64,000 bases of DNA from CAYQLY01 sp964418605. Lineage in GTDB: Bacteria > Bacteroidota > Bacteroidia > Cytophagales > Cyclobacteriaceae. Positions within the stretch are counted from its first letter, which is position 1. Each line of letters starts with the position of its first letter. Under the pieces are notes generated by a model that made no database searches, was not told the DNA's origin, and saw only the letters and a list, made by a program, of their open reading frames with translations. Below are positions 26,489 through 34,036 of this stretch, one piece after another. The translations under genes were made by a program, and so were the position numbers. The stretch spans positions 1 to 64,000 of the forward strand of contig CAYQLY010000001.1 in the NCBI GenBank assembly GCA_964418605.1, in the 5' to 3' direction.

Positions 26489-27487
26489 TTGGTGAAGATC
26501 GATACATTTAAAATCTTAATATGTTTTATATGTTGCACTTTTAATTTACTTGCGCAAAGTAAAAAAGCAGAAGATTATGGATTTAGACATCTGCAATTGT
26601 GTTATCAAACTGATAGTGTCTCTATTTTAATTAAATCAAAAGAAGGAGAAGAAAATAAACCAAAACCCTTATTTCTGTTTTGTCAAGGAAGTTTACCTCA
26701 GCCTCTTATCAAATATGATGAGCAGGGCGTCTATGGTGTCTTTCCTTTCAATCCGGATAGTTTAATAATGGATTATCATCTGGTTATAGTGAGTAAGCCT
26801 TTTATCCCTTTGATTGCAGAACGAAAATCATTACGGGGTGATTTTTCATACGTTGATGCCGCAGGAAAATTTCCAATAAAATATAGTGAAAGAAATTGGC
26901 TTGATTATTATGTAAATCGAAATAAAGAAGTTATTGAATTTTTACAAAAACAGAAATGGGTTTTAAAAAATAGATTAGTTGTAGCTGGTCATTCAGAAGG
27001 AAGTACAATTGCAGCTAAACTTGCGTTGGCCTGCTCAAGGGTAACGCATCTTATTTATTCAGGAGGAAATCCATGTGGACGAATCGTATCTATGATTGAA
27101 GAAGGCAGGTCTGTAGAGACAGAACAAGCACCATACGGAGAAGAGTTTTTTAAATATTGGGCAGATGTGGTGGATCATCCAGCCGATATGAATGGTACAG
27201 ATGGAGACACCTATAAGGCCACGTATTCATTTTCTTATCCCCCCAAAGACTATCTGGAAAAATTGACCATTCCTGTGTTGATTTGCTATGGCGCGAAAGA
27301 TCGAAGTGCTCCTTTCAATGATTATTTTAGGGCGGATATGATAAGGAAAAAAAAATCCAATTTTAATTTTAAAACCTATATAGGCACAGAACATAATTAT
27401 TTTCCACTACTAGCAAGTGGGCAAATAGATTATGAGCGGTGTAATTGGGATAATGTAGCCATCGATTGGTACAGATGGTTGAGATAA
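26489..27487 (+). CDS. Secreted alpha/beta hydrolase
   Basis: 332 residues from TTG at 26489; the adjacent GTG at 26492 is an equally good start and there is no ATG. ILICFICCTFNLLAQS is a signal peptide. The nucleophile elbow is GHSEGS, the later acid lies in CYGAKDRSAPFND, and the His is in GTEHNYFP, giving a Ser-Asp-His triad. This is the dienelactone-hydrolase/prolyl-peptidase-like class of ester or peptide hydrolases acting outside the cytoplasm. It is 59 bases upstream of the putative RiPP precursor on the same strand and may share its promoter. A role in processing or resistance is possible but unproven. Confidence 0.8.
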   Translation: MVKIDTFKILICFICCTFNLLAQSKKAEDYGFRHLQLCYQTDSVSILIKSKEGEENKPKPLFLFCQGSLPQPLIKYDEQGVYGVFPFNPDSLIMDYHLVIVSKPFIPLIAERKSLRGDFSYVDAAGKFPIKYSERNWLDYYVNRNKEVIEFLQKQKWVLKNRLVVAGHSEGSTIAAKLALACSRVTHLIYSGGNPCGRIVSMIEEGRSVETEQAPYGEEFFKYWADVVDHPADMNGTDGDTYKATYSFSYPPKDYLEKLTIPVLICYGAKDRSAPFNDYFRADMIRKKKSNFNFKTYIGTEHNYFPLLASGQIDYERCNWDNVAIDWYRWLR

Positions 27488-27546
27488 TAACATAAATAAA
27501 GGCCATTATATCAGTTGGCATTAAATAATGATAGGACAATAGCTTC

Positions 27547-27726
27547 ATGTCCGATGTTGAAAAAACAAAGAAAAGAATTGCTATTGATTCATCTAAAGTA
27601 GATGTATTAGCAAGAACGTTAGAAACTAGCGAGAATGAAAAATTAAATTTCTATAAATCCATATTGGGTGGTATAGAAATAAAAGTAAAGCCTACGTACG
27701 CCGATACGACGTATGTAAGACATTAG
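27547..27726 (+). CDS. Putative RiPP precursor peptide (cyclophane class)
   Basis: 59 residues from ATG at 27547 to TAG at 27726. The first part is a Lys/Glu-rich leader-like sequence (VEKTKKRIAIDSSKVDVLA) and the last eleven residues are PTYADTTYVRH. The tail holds two copies of the pattern Thr-Tyr-x-Asp/Arg, matching the aromatic-x-x motif in which cyclophane-forming radical SAM/SPASM enzymes join an aromatic ring to the beta carbon of the third residue (YAD and YVR). There are no Cys residues and no Gly-Gly cleavage site next to the core, although Gly41-Gly42 occurs. A terminator hairpin and then a matching maturase gene follow. Small size means homology alone could not support it; context does. 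Confidence 0.65.
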   Translation: MSDVEKTKKRIAIDSSKVDVLARTLETSENEKLNFYKSILGGIEIKVKPTYADTTYVRH

Positions 27727-27740
27727 TAGTAGTCTTTTTG

Positions 27741-27777
27741 ATGCCTGCTCAATAAATATATGAGCAGGCATTCTTTT
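27741..27777 (+). terminator. Hairpin terminator/attenuator between precursor and maturase
   Basis: A perfect 11-bp stem (ATGCCTGCTCA, 27741-27751, with TGAGCAGGCAT, 27761-27771) has a nine-base loop and is followed by TCTTTT. It lies 14 bases after the precursor stop and 12 before the maturase start. Partial termination here would give more precursor than maturase transcript, a common arrangement in RiPP operons. Confidence 0.75.
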
Positions 27778-27788
27778 AAAATAACCGT

Positions 27789-29024
27789 ATGCCTATAAAT
27801 ACTTTTGTTGTCAAGGTTGCTAGCAGATGCAACCTTAATTGCTCTTATTGCTATATGTATAATATGGGTGATAATACCTATATGAAGCAACCTAAGTTTA
27901 TGAGTATAGATACGGTGATTCATTTTGCTCAAAAACTGAAAAGATATTGCAATGCTAATGACTTGAAATGTGTTTATATTTCTTTTCATGGTGGAGAGCC
28001 TCTCTTAGCGAGCAAGCAATTTTATAAAGATGCTGTTTACTCTATTAGTAGTATTATGGATGGTGTTGATGTAATTTATGTTATGCAAACGAATGGAACA
28101 TTGCTAGATGAAGAATGGTGTCAGCTTTTGAATCAATTAAATATTCAAGCTGGTATAAGTATCGATGGACCAAAAGAAAAACATGACATTTTTAGGGTTT
28201 ATCATGATAATAAAGGATCATTTGATGAAGTTGTAAAAGGTATTAATCTGAGGAATACGTATGGCATTGGGGGGGTTATTTCTGTTATTAACATAGCTAT
28301 TTCCCCAGAAGAATTTTATGCATTTTATAAATCTTTAAATAGCCCTCTTATTAATATTTTATTGCCTGATGGACACTTTGAAAATTTTCCACCAAGATTC
28401 GAGTTTTTTTATAATCCATTTGTTACGCCCTATGGAGACTGGTTGATTGAACTATATAGTTATTGGCGTAATGATAGGGATGAAAATAAACCTGTTATTT
28501 CTTTTTTTGAAAATATAGTAGGTATGATTCTTGGATTAGATAAAGGAGATGAATTAATAGGTAAAAGAAAAAATGGCGCTATCTGTATAGAAACGGATGG
28601 TTCTATAGAAGTAGTTGATCCGCTTAGAATTTGTGGTGAGGGGTTTACTAGAAATAATCTAAATGTAGATTCAAACGAAATAAGTGATATTCTCTCTTTG
28701 CCATTATTTGATTTGTTTTATAATAGTCATACAATACTTTGTAATAAATGTGATGCATGCTCAGTAAAAGATATATGTGGTGGTGGATATTTAGCACACA
28801 GGTATTCAAAGCATAATGGATTCGACAATCCGAGTATTTACTGTAAAGATTTAATGAAACTTATAACTTATATTCAGAATAGTATTATTAGTGATTTACC
28901 AACAGATGTTATAAGTGAGCTGGAAATAGATAGACTAACCTATCATGAAGCACTTACGTCAATTGAAGAAAATAAAATTTTGAATAATTTAAGCAAGGAT
29001 TTTTTGGCCTCATTTAAGAAGTAA
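27789..29024 (+). CDS. Radical SAM/SPASM peptide maturase, cyclophane-forming type
   Basis: 411 residues. The radical SAM cluster motif is C14-x3-C18-x2-C21 in ASRCNLNCSYCYMYNMGD, with FHGGEP at about 67-71. The C-terminal SPASM domain has C318-x2-C321-x2-C324-x5-C330 and C352, with CGGGYLAHRYS and GFDNPSIYC. This exact arrangement (Y-x-GD after the cluster, HGGEPLL, GGGY-x-xHRY, GFDNPS-x-YC) is that of FxsB/GrrM-type enzymes that install three-residue cyclophane crosslinks in RiPP precursors. The 59-residue peptide gene just upstream is the obvious substrate. Cytosolic. Its reading frame continues past the TAA into a degraded stretch. No protease or transporter gene is adjacent apart from the secreted hydrolase. 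Confidence 0.87.
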   Translation: MPINTFVVKVASRCNLNCSYCYMYNMGDNTYMKQPKFMSIDTVIHFAQKLKRYCNANDLKCVYISFHGGEPLLASKQFYKDAVYSISSIMDGVDVIYVMQTNGTLLDEEWCQLLNQLNIQAGISIDGPKEKHDIFRVYHDNKGSFDEVVKGINLRNTYGIGGVISVINIAISPEEFYAFYKSLNSPLINILLPDGHFENFPPRFEFFYNPFVTPYGDWLIELYSYWRNDRDENKPVISFFENIVGMILGLDKGDELIGKRKNGAICIETDGSIEVVDPLRICGEGFTRNNLNVDSNEISDILSLPLFDLFYNSHTILCNKCDACSVKDICGGGYLAHRYSKHNGFDNPSIYCKDLMKLITYIQNSIISDLPTDVISELEIDRLTYHEALTSIEENKILNNLSKDFLASFKK

Positions 29025-29252
29025 AATGACGCCATAGAAGCAGAGCGGTTGAAAAATAGAGTTTCTTTTGTTAAAGATTTAATGAAACTAGATTCTGAAG
29101 TGCTTGGTCCTAATGCCAATGAGCGGATTGAAAAGGGATCCATGTAAGTCTATACCGAAGCTAAAGAGATGGAAAAGATATATAATATCTCATCGCTTTA
29201 TCGGAAAAAAGAGCTGAAAGACATCAGATATATTGTTCGTAATGCAAAGTGA
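29025..29252 (+). pseudogene. In-frame remnant downstream of the maturase gene
   Basis: The maturase frame stays open past its TAA (29022-29024) for 40 codons to a second TAA (29145-29147), then for 34 more to TGA at 29250-29252. The encoded text is protein-like: AERLKNRVSFVKDLMKLDSE, GPNANERIEKGSM, then EAKEMEKIYNISSLYRKKEL. There is no good start codon in either part. It could be a former C-terminal extension of the maturase or a neighbouring gene fused and then inactivated by two nonsense changes. I do not recognise the family. Confidence 0.5.
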
Positions 29253-29346
29253 CTTTTCAAGACTAGTCGCTTAATTTAATTATTCTCATGTAACGAAACC
29301 CTGGAAACTTTTGATGGTTTCGTGGTTTATTATGATCTTACTTTTC

Positions 29347-31749
29347 TTAATTCCTTAAGGGCTTGCCCGTGGTAAGAATACTTTGAATCCGTTCTAATGT
29401 TTTCTTTTCTCCGGTAAGTGATACAAATGCCTCACGTTCTAGATCTAAGAGATAGTTCTCAGATACATATTGTGGATAGGATAAATCTCCTCCACACATG
29501 ACATAAGCAAGCTTATCGGCCACTTTAACATCGTGCTCAGAGATGTATTTGCCCATACGCATGCCATAGATAGCTGCTTTGAATAAAGCTAAGCCCGATT
29601 TGCCTTGTACTTTTATGGCAGATCGGTAAGGGGGTTGTGTATAGCCTGCTTCAGCCAGTTCAATAGCCTTCTTTTTAGCATCAGCAATGAGTCGGTCACG
29701 ATTGAATGTAATGGAATTATTTTTTCGAAGAATGCGCATATCGATTGCTTCATGAGCTGAAGTAGCCACTTTAGCCATCGCTATAGTCATAAAGGCATTT
29801 TGTAGTGCATTTATTTCTGTATCACCTTCTTCGTATAAATCAGAAATGCGCAATACCATTTCTTTTGTTCCTCCGCCAGCTGGAATAAGACCAACGCCAG
29901 TTTCTACTAATCCAATATAAGTTTCTGCATGAGCCTGAATATAATCTGCATGAAGTGATAATTCACATCCGCCACCAAGAGTTAACCCACTGGTTGCAGT
30001 GATAACCGGTATAGATGAATAACGTGCACGTAATATTGTTTTTTGAAATTGACGTACCATTAATTCAATTTCATCGAACTCTTGCTCAGCGGCATGCATC
30101 AACAGCATGGCTAGGTTAGCACCTGCTGAAAAGTTTGCTGCTTCGTTTCCAATCACTAATCCTCTAAAATCTTTTTCTGCTCTATCTATAGCTTTATGAA
30201 TACCTTCAACTACTTCAGTGCCCATAGTATTCATTTTGGTGTGAAATTCCAGATTAAGAATACCATCGCCGATATCAAGAAGAGTACTTCCGGTGTTTCC
30301 CCATACTGTTTTTGTTTGACGTAGTGTATCTAATAAAATAAATCCTTCGGTGCCTGGAATAGGTTGATACGACTTTGAGGAGATGTTATAAAACTGACGG
30401 ACTCCATTTTCTGATTTATAAAATGACGTACATCCTTTTGCTAACATATCATATACCCATGTGGCTGGTTTGTATCCCATTTCTTCCATTTTTTTGATGG
30501 TCTTTTCTACGTCAATGAGATCCCATGTTTCGAATGGGCCCACTTCCCATCCAAATCCTGTTTTGAGAGCTTCGTCAATTTGATGAAGCTCATCAGATAT
30601 TTCCGGAATGCGATGAGAAATGTATTGAAATAGGCCAAAAAACGTATGTCTGTAAAATTCTGCCGCATTATCTGTTCCAGCAAGTAAGATCTTAAAACGA
30701 TCTTTGACATATTCCACACTTTTAGTTGTTTCAAGTGTTGCAAATTTTGATTTCTTTTGTGGCTTGTATTGAAAGTCTGTTAAATCGAGAGTGAGAATGA
30801 CTGTTTCTCCTTTTTCGCCTTTTGTTTTTTTATAAAATCCTTGACCTGTTTTATCACCTACCCATTGGTTGGTTGCCATTTTTGTGATAAACTCAGGGAG
30901 CTTGAATAAATTTCTAGATTCATCATTTGGCAATCCATCGTATAAGTTAGTTGCTACTTTGATGAGAAGATCTAATCCAATCACATCAGATGTGCGGAAG
31001 GTAGCTGACTTTGGTCGGCCGATTATAGGTCCTGTAAGTTTATCTACTTCATCAACGGTCAGTTTAAGTTTGATCATGGTGTCTATGACTTTCATCATAG
31101 AGTAAATGCCTACTCTATTAGCAATAAATGCAGGAGTGTCTTTGCATAGTACCGTTGTTTTACCTAAAAATAAATCACCGTAATGCATAAGAAATGCAAT
31201 CACTTCAGCGCTTGTTTTTGGTGTAGGTATGATTTCCAGTAAACGTAAGTAGCGTGGAGGATTAAAAAAATGTGTTCCACAGAAATGAGCTTGAAAATCT
31301 TCACTTCGTCCTTGGATCATGAGATGAATAGGAATACCTGATGTATTTGAAGTAATCAATGTGCCAGGCTTTCGGTATTTTTCAACCTGCTCAAATACGG
31401 ATTGTTTAATGGTTAGATTTTCTACGACTGCTTCAATGATCCAATCACATTCAGCGATTTTATTCATATCGTCTATGAAATTGCCGACTTGTATTCGACT
31501 AGCAAATGAAGAGTTATAAAGTGCAGCAGGAGCTGATTTAAGTGTACTTTGTAGTGCTTGTGTTACAATTTTATTTTTAATAGAAGGATGTTCTAGTGTT
31601 AATCCTTTTGCTTTTTCCTCCGGCGTAAGTTCTTTAGGTGCGATATCTAATAAAAGGGTTTGTATGCCTATATTGGCAAAATGACAAGCAATGCGGGAGC
31701 CCATAATGCCTGATCCTAAAACAGCTACTTTTTTAATGCTTCTTTTCAT
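29347..31749 (-). CDS. fadN: 3-hydroxyacyl-CoA dehydrogenase / enoyl-CoA hydratase, FadN type
   Basis: 800 residues, matching FadN in domain order and length: NAD-binding 3-hydroxyacyl-CoA dehydrogenase first (AVLGSGIMGSRIACHFA), its C-terminal domain (GRPKSATFRTSDVIGLD), then an enoyl-CoA hydratase domain (GNEAANFSAGANLAM, GLTLGGGCELSL, ETGVGLIPAGGG), ending TGKPLRN. It catalyses two steps of fatty-acid beta-oxidation in the cytosol. The order is the reverse of FadB/FadJ. The thiolase that usually accompanies it is not in the window. Single-gene minus-strand unit, divergent from the M13 peptidase cluster. Confidence 0.95.
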   Translation of the reverse strand: MKRSIKKVAVLGSGIMGSRIACHFANIGIQTLLLDIAPKELTPEEKAKGLTLEHPSIKNKIVTQALQSTLKSAPAALYNSSFASRIQVGNFIDDMNKIAECDWIIEAVVENLTIKQSVFEQVEKYRKPGTLITSNTSGIPIHLMIQGRSEDFQAHFCGTHFFNPPRYLRLLEIIPTPKTSAEVIAFLMHYGDLFLGKTTVLCKDTPAFIANRVGIYSMMKVIDTMIKLKLTVDEVDKLTGPIIGRPKSATFRTSDVIGLDLLIKVATNLYDGLPNDESRNLFKLPEFITKMATNQWVGDKTGQGFYKKTKGEKGETVILTLDLTDFQYKPQKKSKFATLETTKSVEYVKDRFKILLAGTDNAAEFYRHTFFGLFQYISHRIPEISDELHQIDEALKTGFGWEVGPFETWDLIDVEKTIKKMEEMGYKPATWVYDMLAKGCTSFYKSENGVRQFYNISSKSYQPIPGTEGFILLDTLRQTKTVWGNTGSTLLDIGDGILNLEFHTKMNTMGTEVVEGIHKAIDRAEKDFRGLVIGNEAANFSAGANLAMLLMHAAEQEFDEIELMVRQFQKTILRARYSSIPVITATSGLTLGGGCELSLHADYIQAHAETYIGLVETGVGLIPAGGGTKEMVLRISDLYEEGDTEINALQNAFMTIAMAKVATSAHEAIDMRILRKNNSITFNRDRLIADAKKKAIELAEAGYTQPPYRSAIKVQGKSGLALFKAAIYGMRMGKYISEHDVKVADKLAYVMCGGDLSYPQYVSENYLLDLEREAFVSLTGEKKTLERIQSILTTGKPLRN

Positions 31750-31821
31750 GAGTATGGATGTGTTTAATCCAGAAGTAAATTTAGGTTTTTATCTAGAAAT
31801 AAAGTAATTCGTTTGAGATTA

Positions 31822-31829
31822 TATCTTTG
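31822..31829 (+). promoter_or_regulatory. Bacteroidota-type -7 promoter box, first M13 gene
   Basis: TATCTTTG matches TAnnTTTG, 60 bases before the preferred ATG of the first M13 peptidase gene. No clear -33 element. Confidence 0.4.
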
Positions 31830-31888
31830 GCTAGTATATAAGGCTTTATCTTAATATGTTTTGTTATTTTTGTCTTTTTTATTTTTAT

Positions 31889-33940
31889 ATGATAAAGAAA
31901 GTAATAGTGGTTCTGATCGCAGGTGTAGCAATAATAAGCTGTCGTCGATCTACATCTGAAGAAACATCAACAACACATGGCATGTATTTATCTTACATGG
32001 ATACAACCGTCAATCCTGCTGATGATTTTTTTAATTATGTGAATGGAACATGGCTTGCTCAAGCTGAGATTCCCGCTTCTCAGGGTAGTTGGGGTGCTTT
32101 TAGAGAGTTAAGAGATCAAAGTTTACACCATCAAAAAAATATCATAGAAGAGCTGTTGAAAAAGAATAATCCGTCAGGTTCTTTAGAACAAAAACTTGCA
32201 GACCTTTATGCACTTGCTATGGATTCTGTTCGAAATAATAAAGAAGGGGTATCAATGATTCAGTTAGAGTTGGACAAGATTAGTCAAGCTAAAACAGTAA
32301 AAGACATGTTAGGAGTAGTGGCCTATTTACATCGTATCGGGTGTGATGTATTTTGGAGTTTGGATGTAGCTCAGGATTTGAAACGATCTGATCATATGGC
32401 AGTTTATATTAGCCAGGGTGGTATAGGTATGCCTGATCCGGATTACTATTTAAATAAAGATAGCGCTTCTCTGAAAATTCAACACGCTTATCGGGAGTAT
32501 ATTAAAAATATGCTTCATTTTTTCATGTCTGATTCCATTAATATTCGACAACATGTTGAAATCATTTATACTATAGAAAAGCGATTGGCTAAAATGTCAA
32601 TGAATGCTGAAAAGCAGCTTGACTATAAAGCGCAGTATAATAAAATGACTCTTCACCAGCTAGCAATTCTAACACCTTTGATAGATTGGAATAGTTATTT
32701 TAAGAAAGTCGGTATAGATTCATTGAAGGAGGTGATTGTAGCCCAACCTTTGTTTATGAAAGAGGTTAATAAGGAGCTTGCTACTTTAAAGCTAGAAGAT
32801 TTAAAAATTTACATTACTTGGCAGGTTATTCATTCGTATGCTCTTTTTATTAATGATGGAACCATGCGTGAAAATTTTCTTTTTTATAAGAAAACATTAA
32901 ATGGCGTAAAAGAAATGCAACCTCGTTGGAAGATAGCTCTCGCGAGGGTTAATGATTTTATGGGCAATGGTCTTGGTCAGCTTTATGTTAAAAACTATTT
33001 TTCAGAAAAAACCAAGAAAAAAATAAATGAAATGGTTGATGATTTAGCTTCTGCTTTTGAAGAACAGATCCAACAACTCGATTGGATGAGCGATTCCACT
33101 AAGCAGCAAGCTTTAATTAAGCTCAGAGCGATGGGGCGTAAACTGGGCTATCCAGATAAATGGGAAGATTATTCTTTACTCCATATTGACAAACATGATT
33201 CTTATGTTAAAACCATTTCTCATATTCACTTGTTTTGGTTTGATAAAAATATAGCTAAGCTTTACCAGCCTGTTGATAAAACCAGTTGGGATAATGTAAG
33301 CCCCCAGACGGTAAATGCGTTTTATAGCCCTAATCTCAATGAGATTGTATTCCCTGCTGGAATCATTCAGCCTCCTTTTTTTAGCATGGAAGCAGATGAA
33401 GCGGTAAACTATGGAGCGATGGTTGCTTCTAACATTGGCCATGAAATGGTTCATGCCTTTGATGATAGAGGCTCTCAATTTGATGCACAAGGCAATATGC
33501 GTAATTGGTGGTCAAAAGAAGATCGTAAAAAATTTCATGAGAAAACACAAAAATTGGTTGATCAGTATAATCAATTTGTAGCCATCGATACATTTCATGT
33601 CAATGGGAAATTGACATTGGGAGAAAATATTGCTGATTTGGGTGGTTTGGTCATTGGCTATAAGGCTTTTCTGCGTGCATTGAAAAATGGAAAAATTAAT
33701 ACTGCTACAATAGCTGGATTCACACCCGAACAACGGTTTTTTATCGGGTATGCTCAGTCGTATAAAGGAAAAGAAAGACCTGAGTTTCTTCGCTTCGGTT
33801 TAATGACTGATGTTCACTCACCCGATGAAGCGCGTGTGAATATTCCTCTTTCTAATATGCCGGAATTTTATAAAGCTTTTCATGTGAAGCCTGGCAATAA
33901 AATGTATCGAGATGATAAAGACAAGGTAAAGATTTGGTAA
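31889..33940 (+). CDS. M13 family zinc metallopeptidase lipoprotein, copy 1
   Basis: 683 residues when started at the ATG at 31889, which gives a clean lipoprotein signal (MIKKVIVVLIAGVAIISC). The upstream ATG at 31856 would put 11 extra hydrophobic residues before it. Neprilysin/PepO-type M13 landmarks are complete: NAFYSPNLNEIVFPAGI, zinc motif HEMVH at 33440-33454, ENIADLGG with the third ligand, and a C-terminal PGNKMYRDD. It would sit in the periplasm or outer membrane and cut peptides of limited size. First of three tandem paralogues and the most diverged at its C-terminus. Confidence 0.93.
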   Translation: MIKKVIVVLIAGVAIISCRRSTSEETSTTHGMYLSYMDTTVNPADDFFNYVNGTWLAQAEIPASQGSWGAFRELRDQSLHHQKNIIEELLKKNNPSGSLEQKLADLYALAMDSVRNNKEGVSMIQLELDKISQAKTVKDMLGVVAYLHRIGCDVFWSLDVAQDLKRSDHMAVYISQGGIGMPDPDYYLNKDSASLKIQHAYREYIKNMLHFFMSDSINIRQHVEIIYTIEKRLAKMSMNAEKQLDYKAQYNKMTLHQLAILTPLIDWNSYFKKVGIDSLKEVIVAQPLFMKEVNKELATLKLEDLKIYITWQVIHSYALFINDGTMRENFLFYKKTLNGVKEMQPRWKIALARVNDFMGNGLGQLYVKNYFSEKTKKKINEMVDDLASAFEEQIQQLDWMSDSTKQQALIKLRAMGRKLGYPDKWEDYSLLHIDKHDSYVKTISHIHLFWFDKNIAKLYQPVDKTSWDNVSPQTVNAFYSPNLNEIVFPAGIIQPPFFSMEADEAVNYGAMVASNIGHEMVHAFDDRGSQFDAQGNMRNWWSKEDRKKFHEKTQKLVDQYNQFVAIDTFHVNGKLTLGENIADLGGLVIGYKAFLRALKNGKINTATIAGFTPEQRFFIGYAQSYKGKERPEFLRFGLMTDVHSPDEARVNIPLSNMPEFYKAFHVKPGNKMYRDDKDKVKIW

Positions 33941-33991
33941 TCTATCTCATAATTAGGGGTGCTAAAAAGTCATTTTTAAAGAATAGTTTTT

Positions 33992-33999
33992 TATTTTTG
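33992..33999 (+). promoter_or_regulatory. Bacteroidota-type -7 promoter box, second M13 gene
   Basis: TATTTTTG, 37 bases before the ATG at 34037, matches TAnnTTTG. It suggests that the second M13 gene is transcribed separately from the first. Confidence 0.45.
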
Positions 34000-34036
34000 T
34001 ACCTTCTATTTTTAACTAATTTCAACTACAACAACT

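Noticed and set aside
29293..29323. ACGAAACC/GGTTTCGT stem as terminator of fadN
   Set aside because: The stem is only eight pairs, the loop is 15 bases and no T-run follows on the minus strand.
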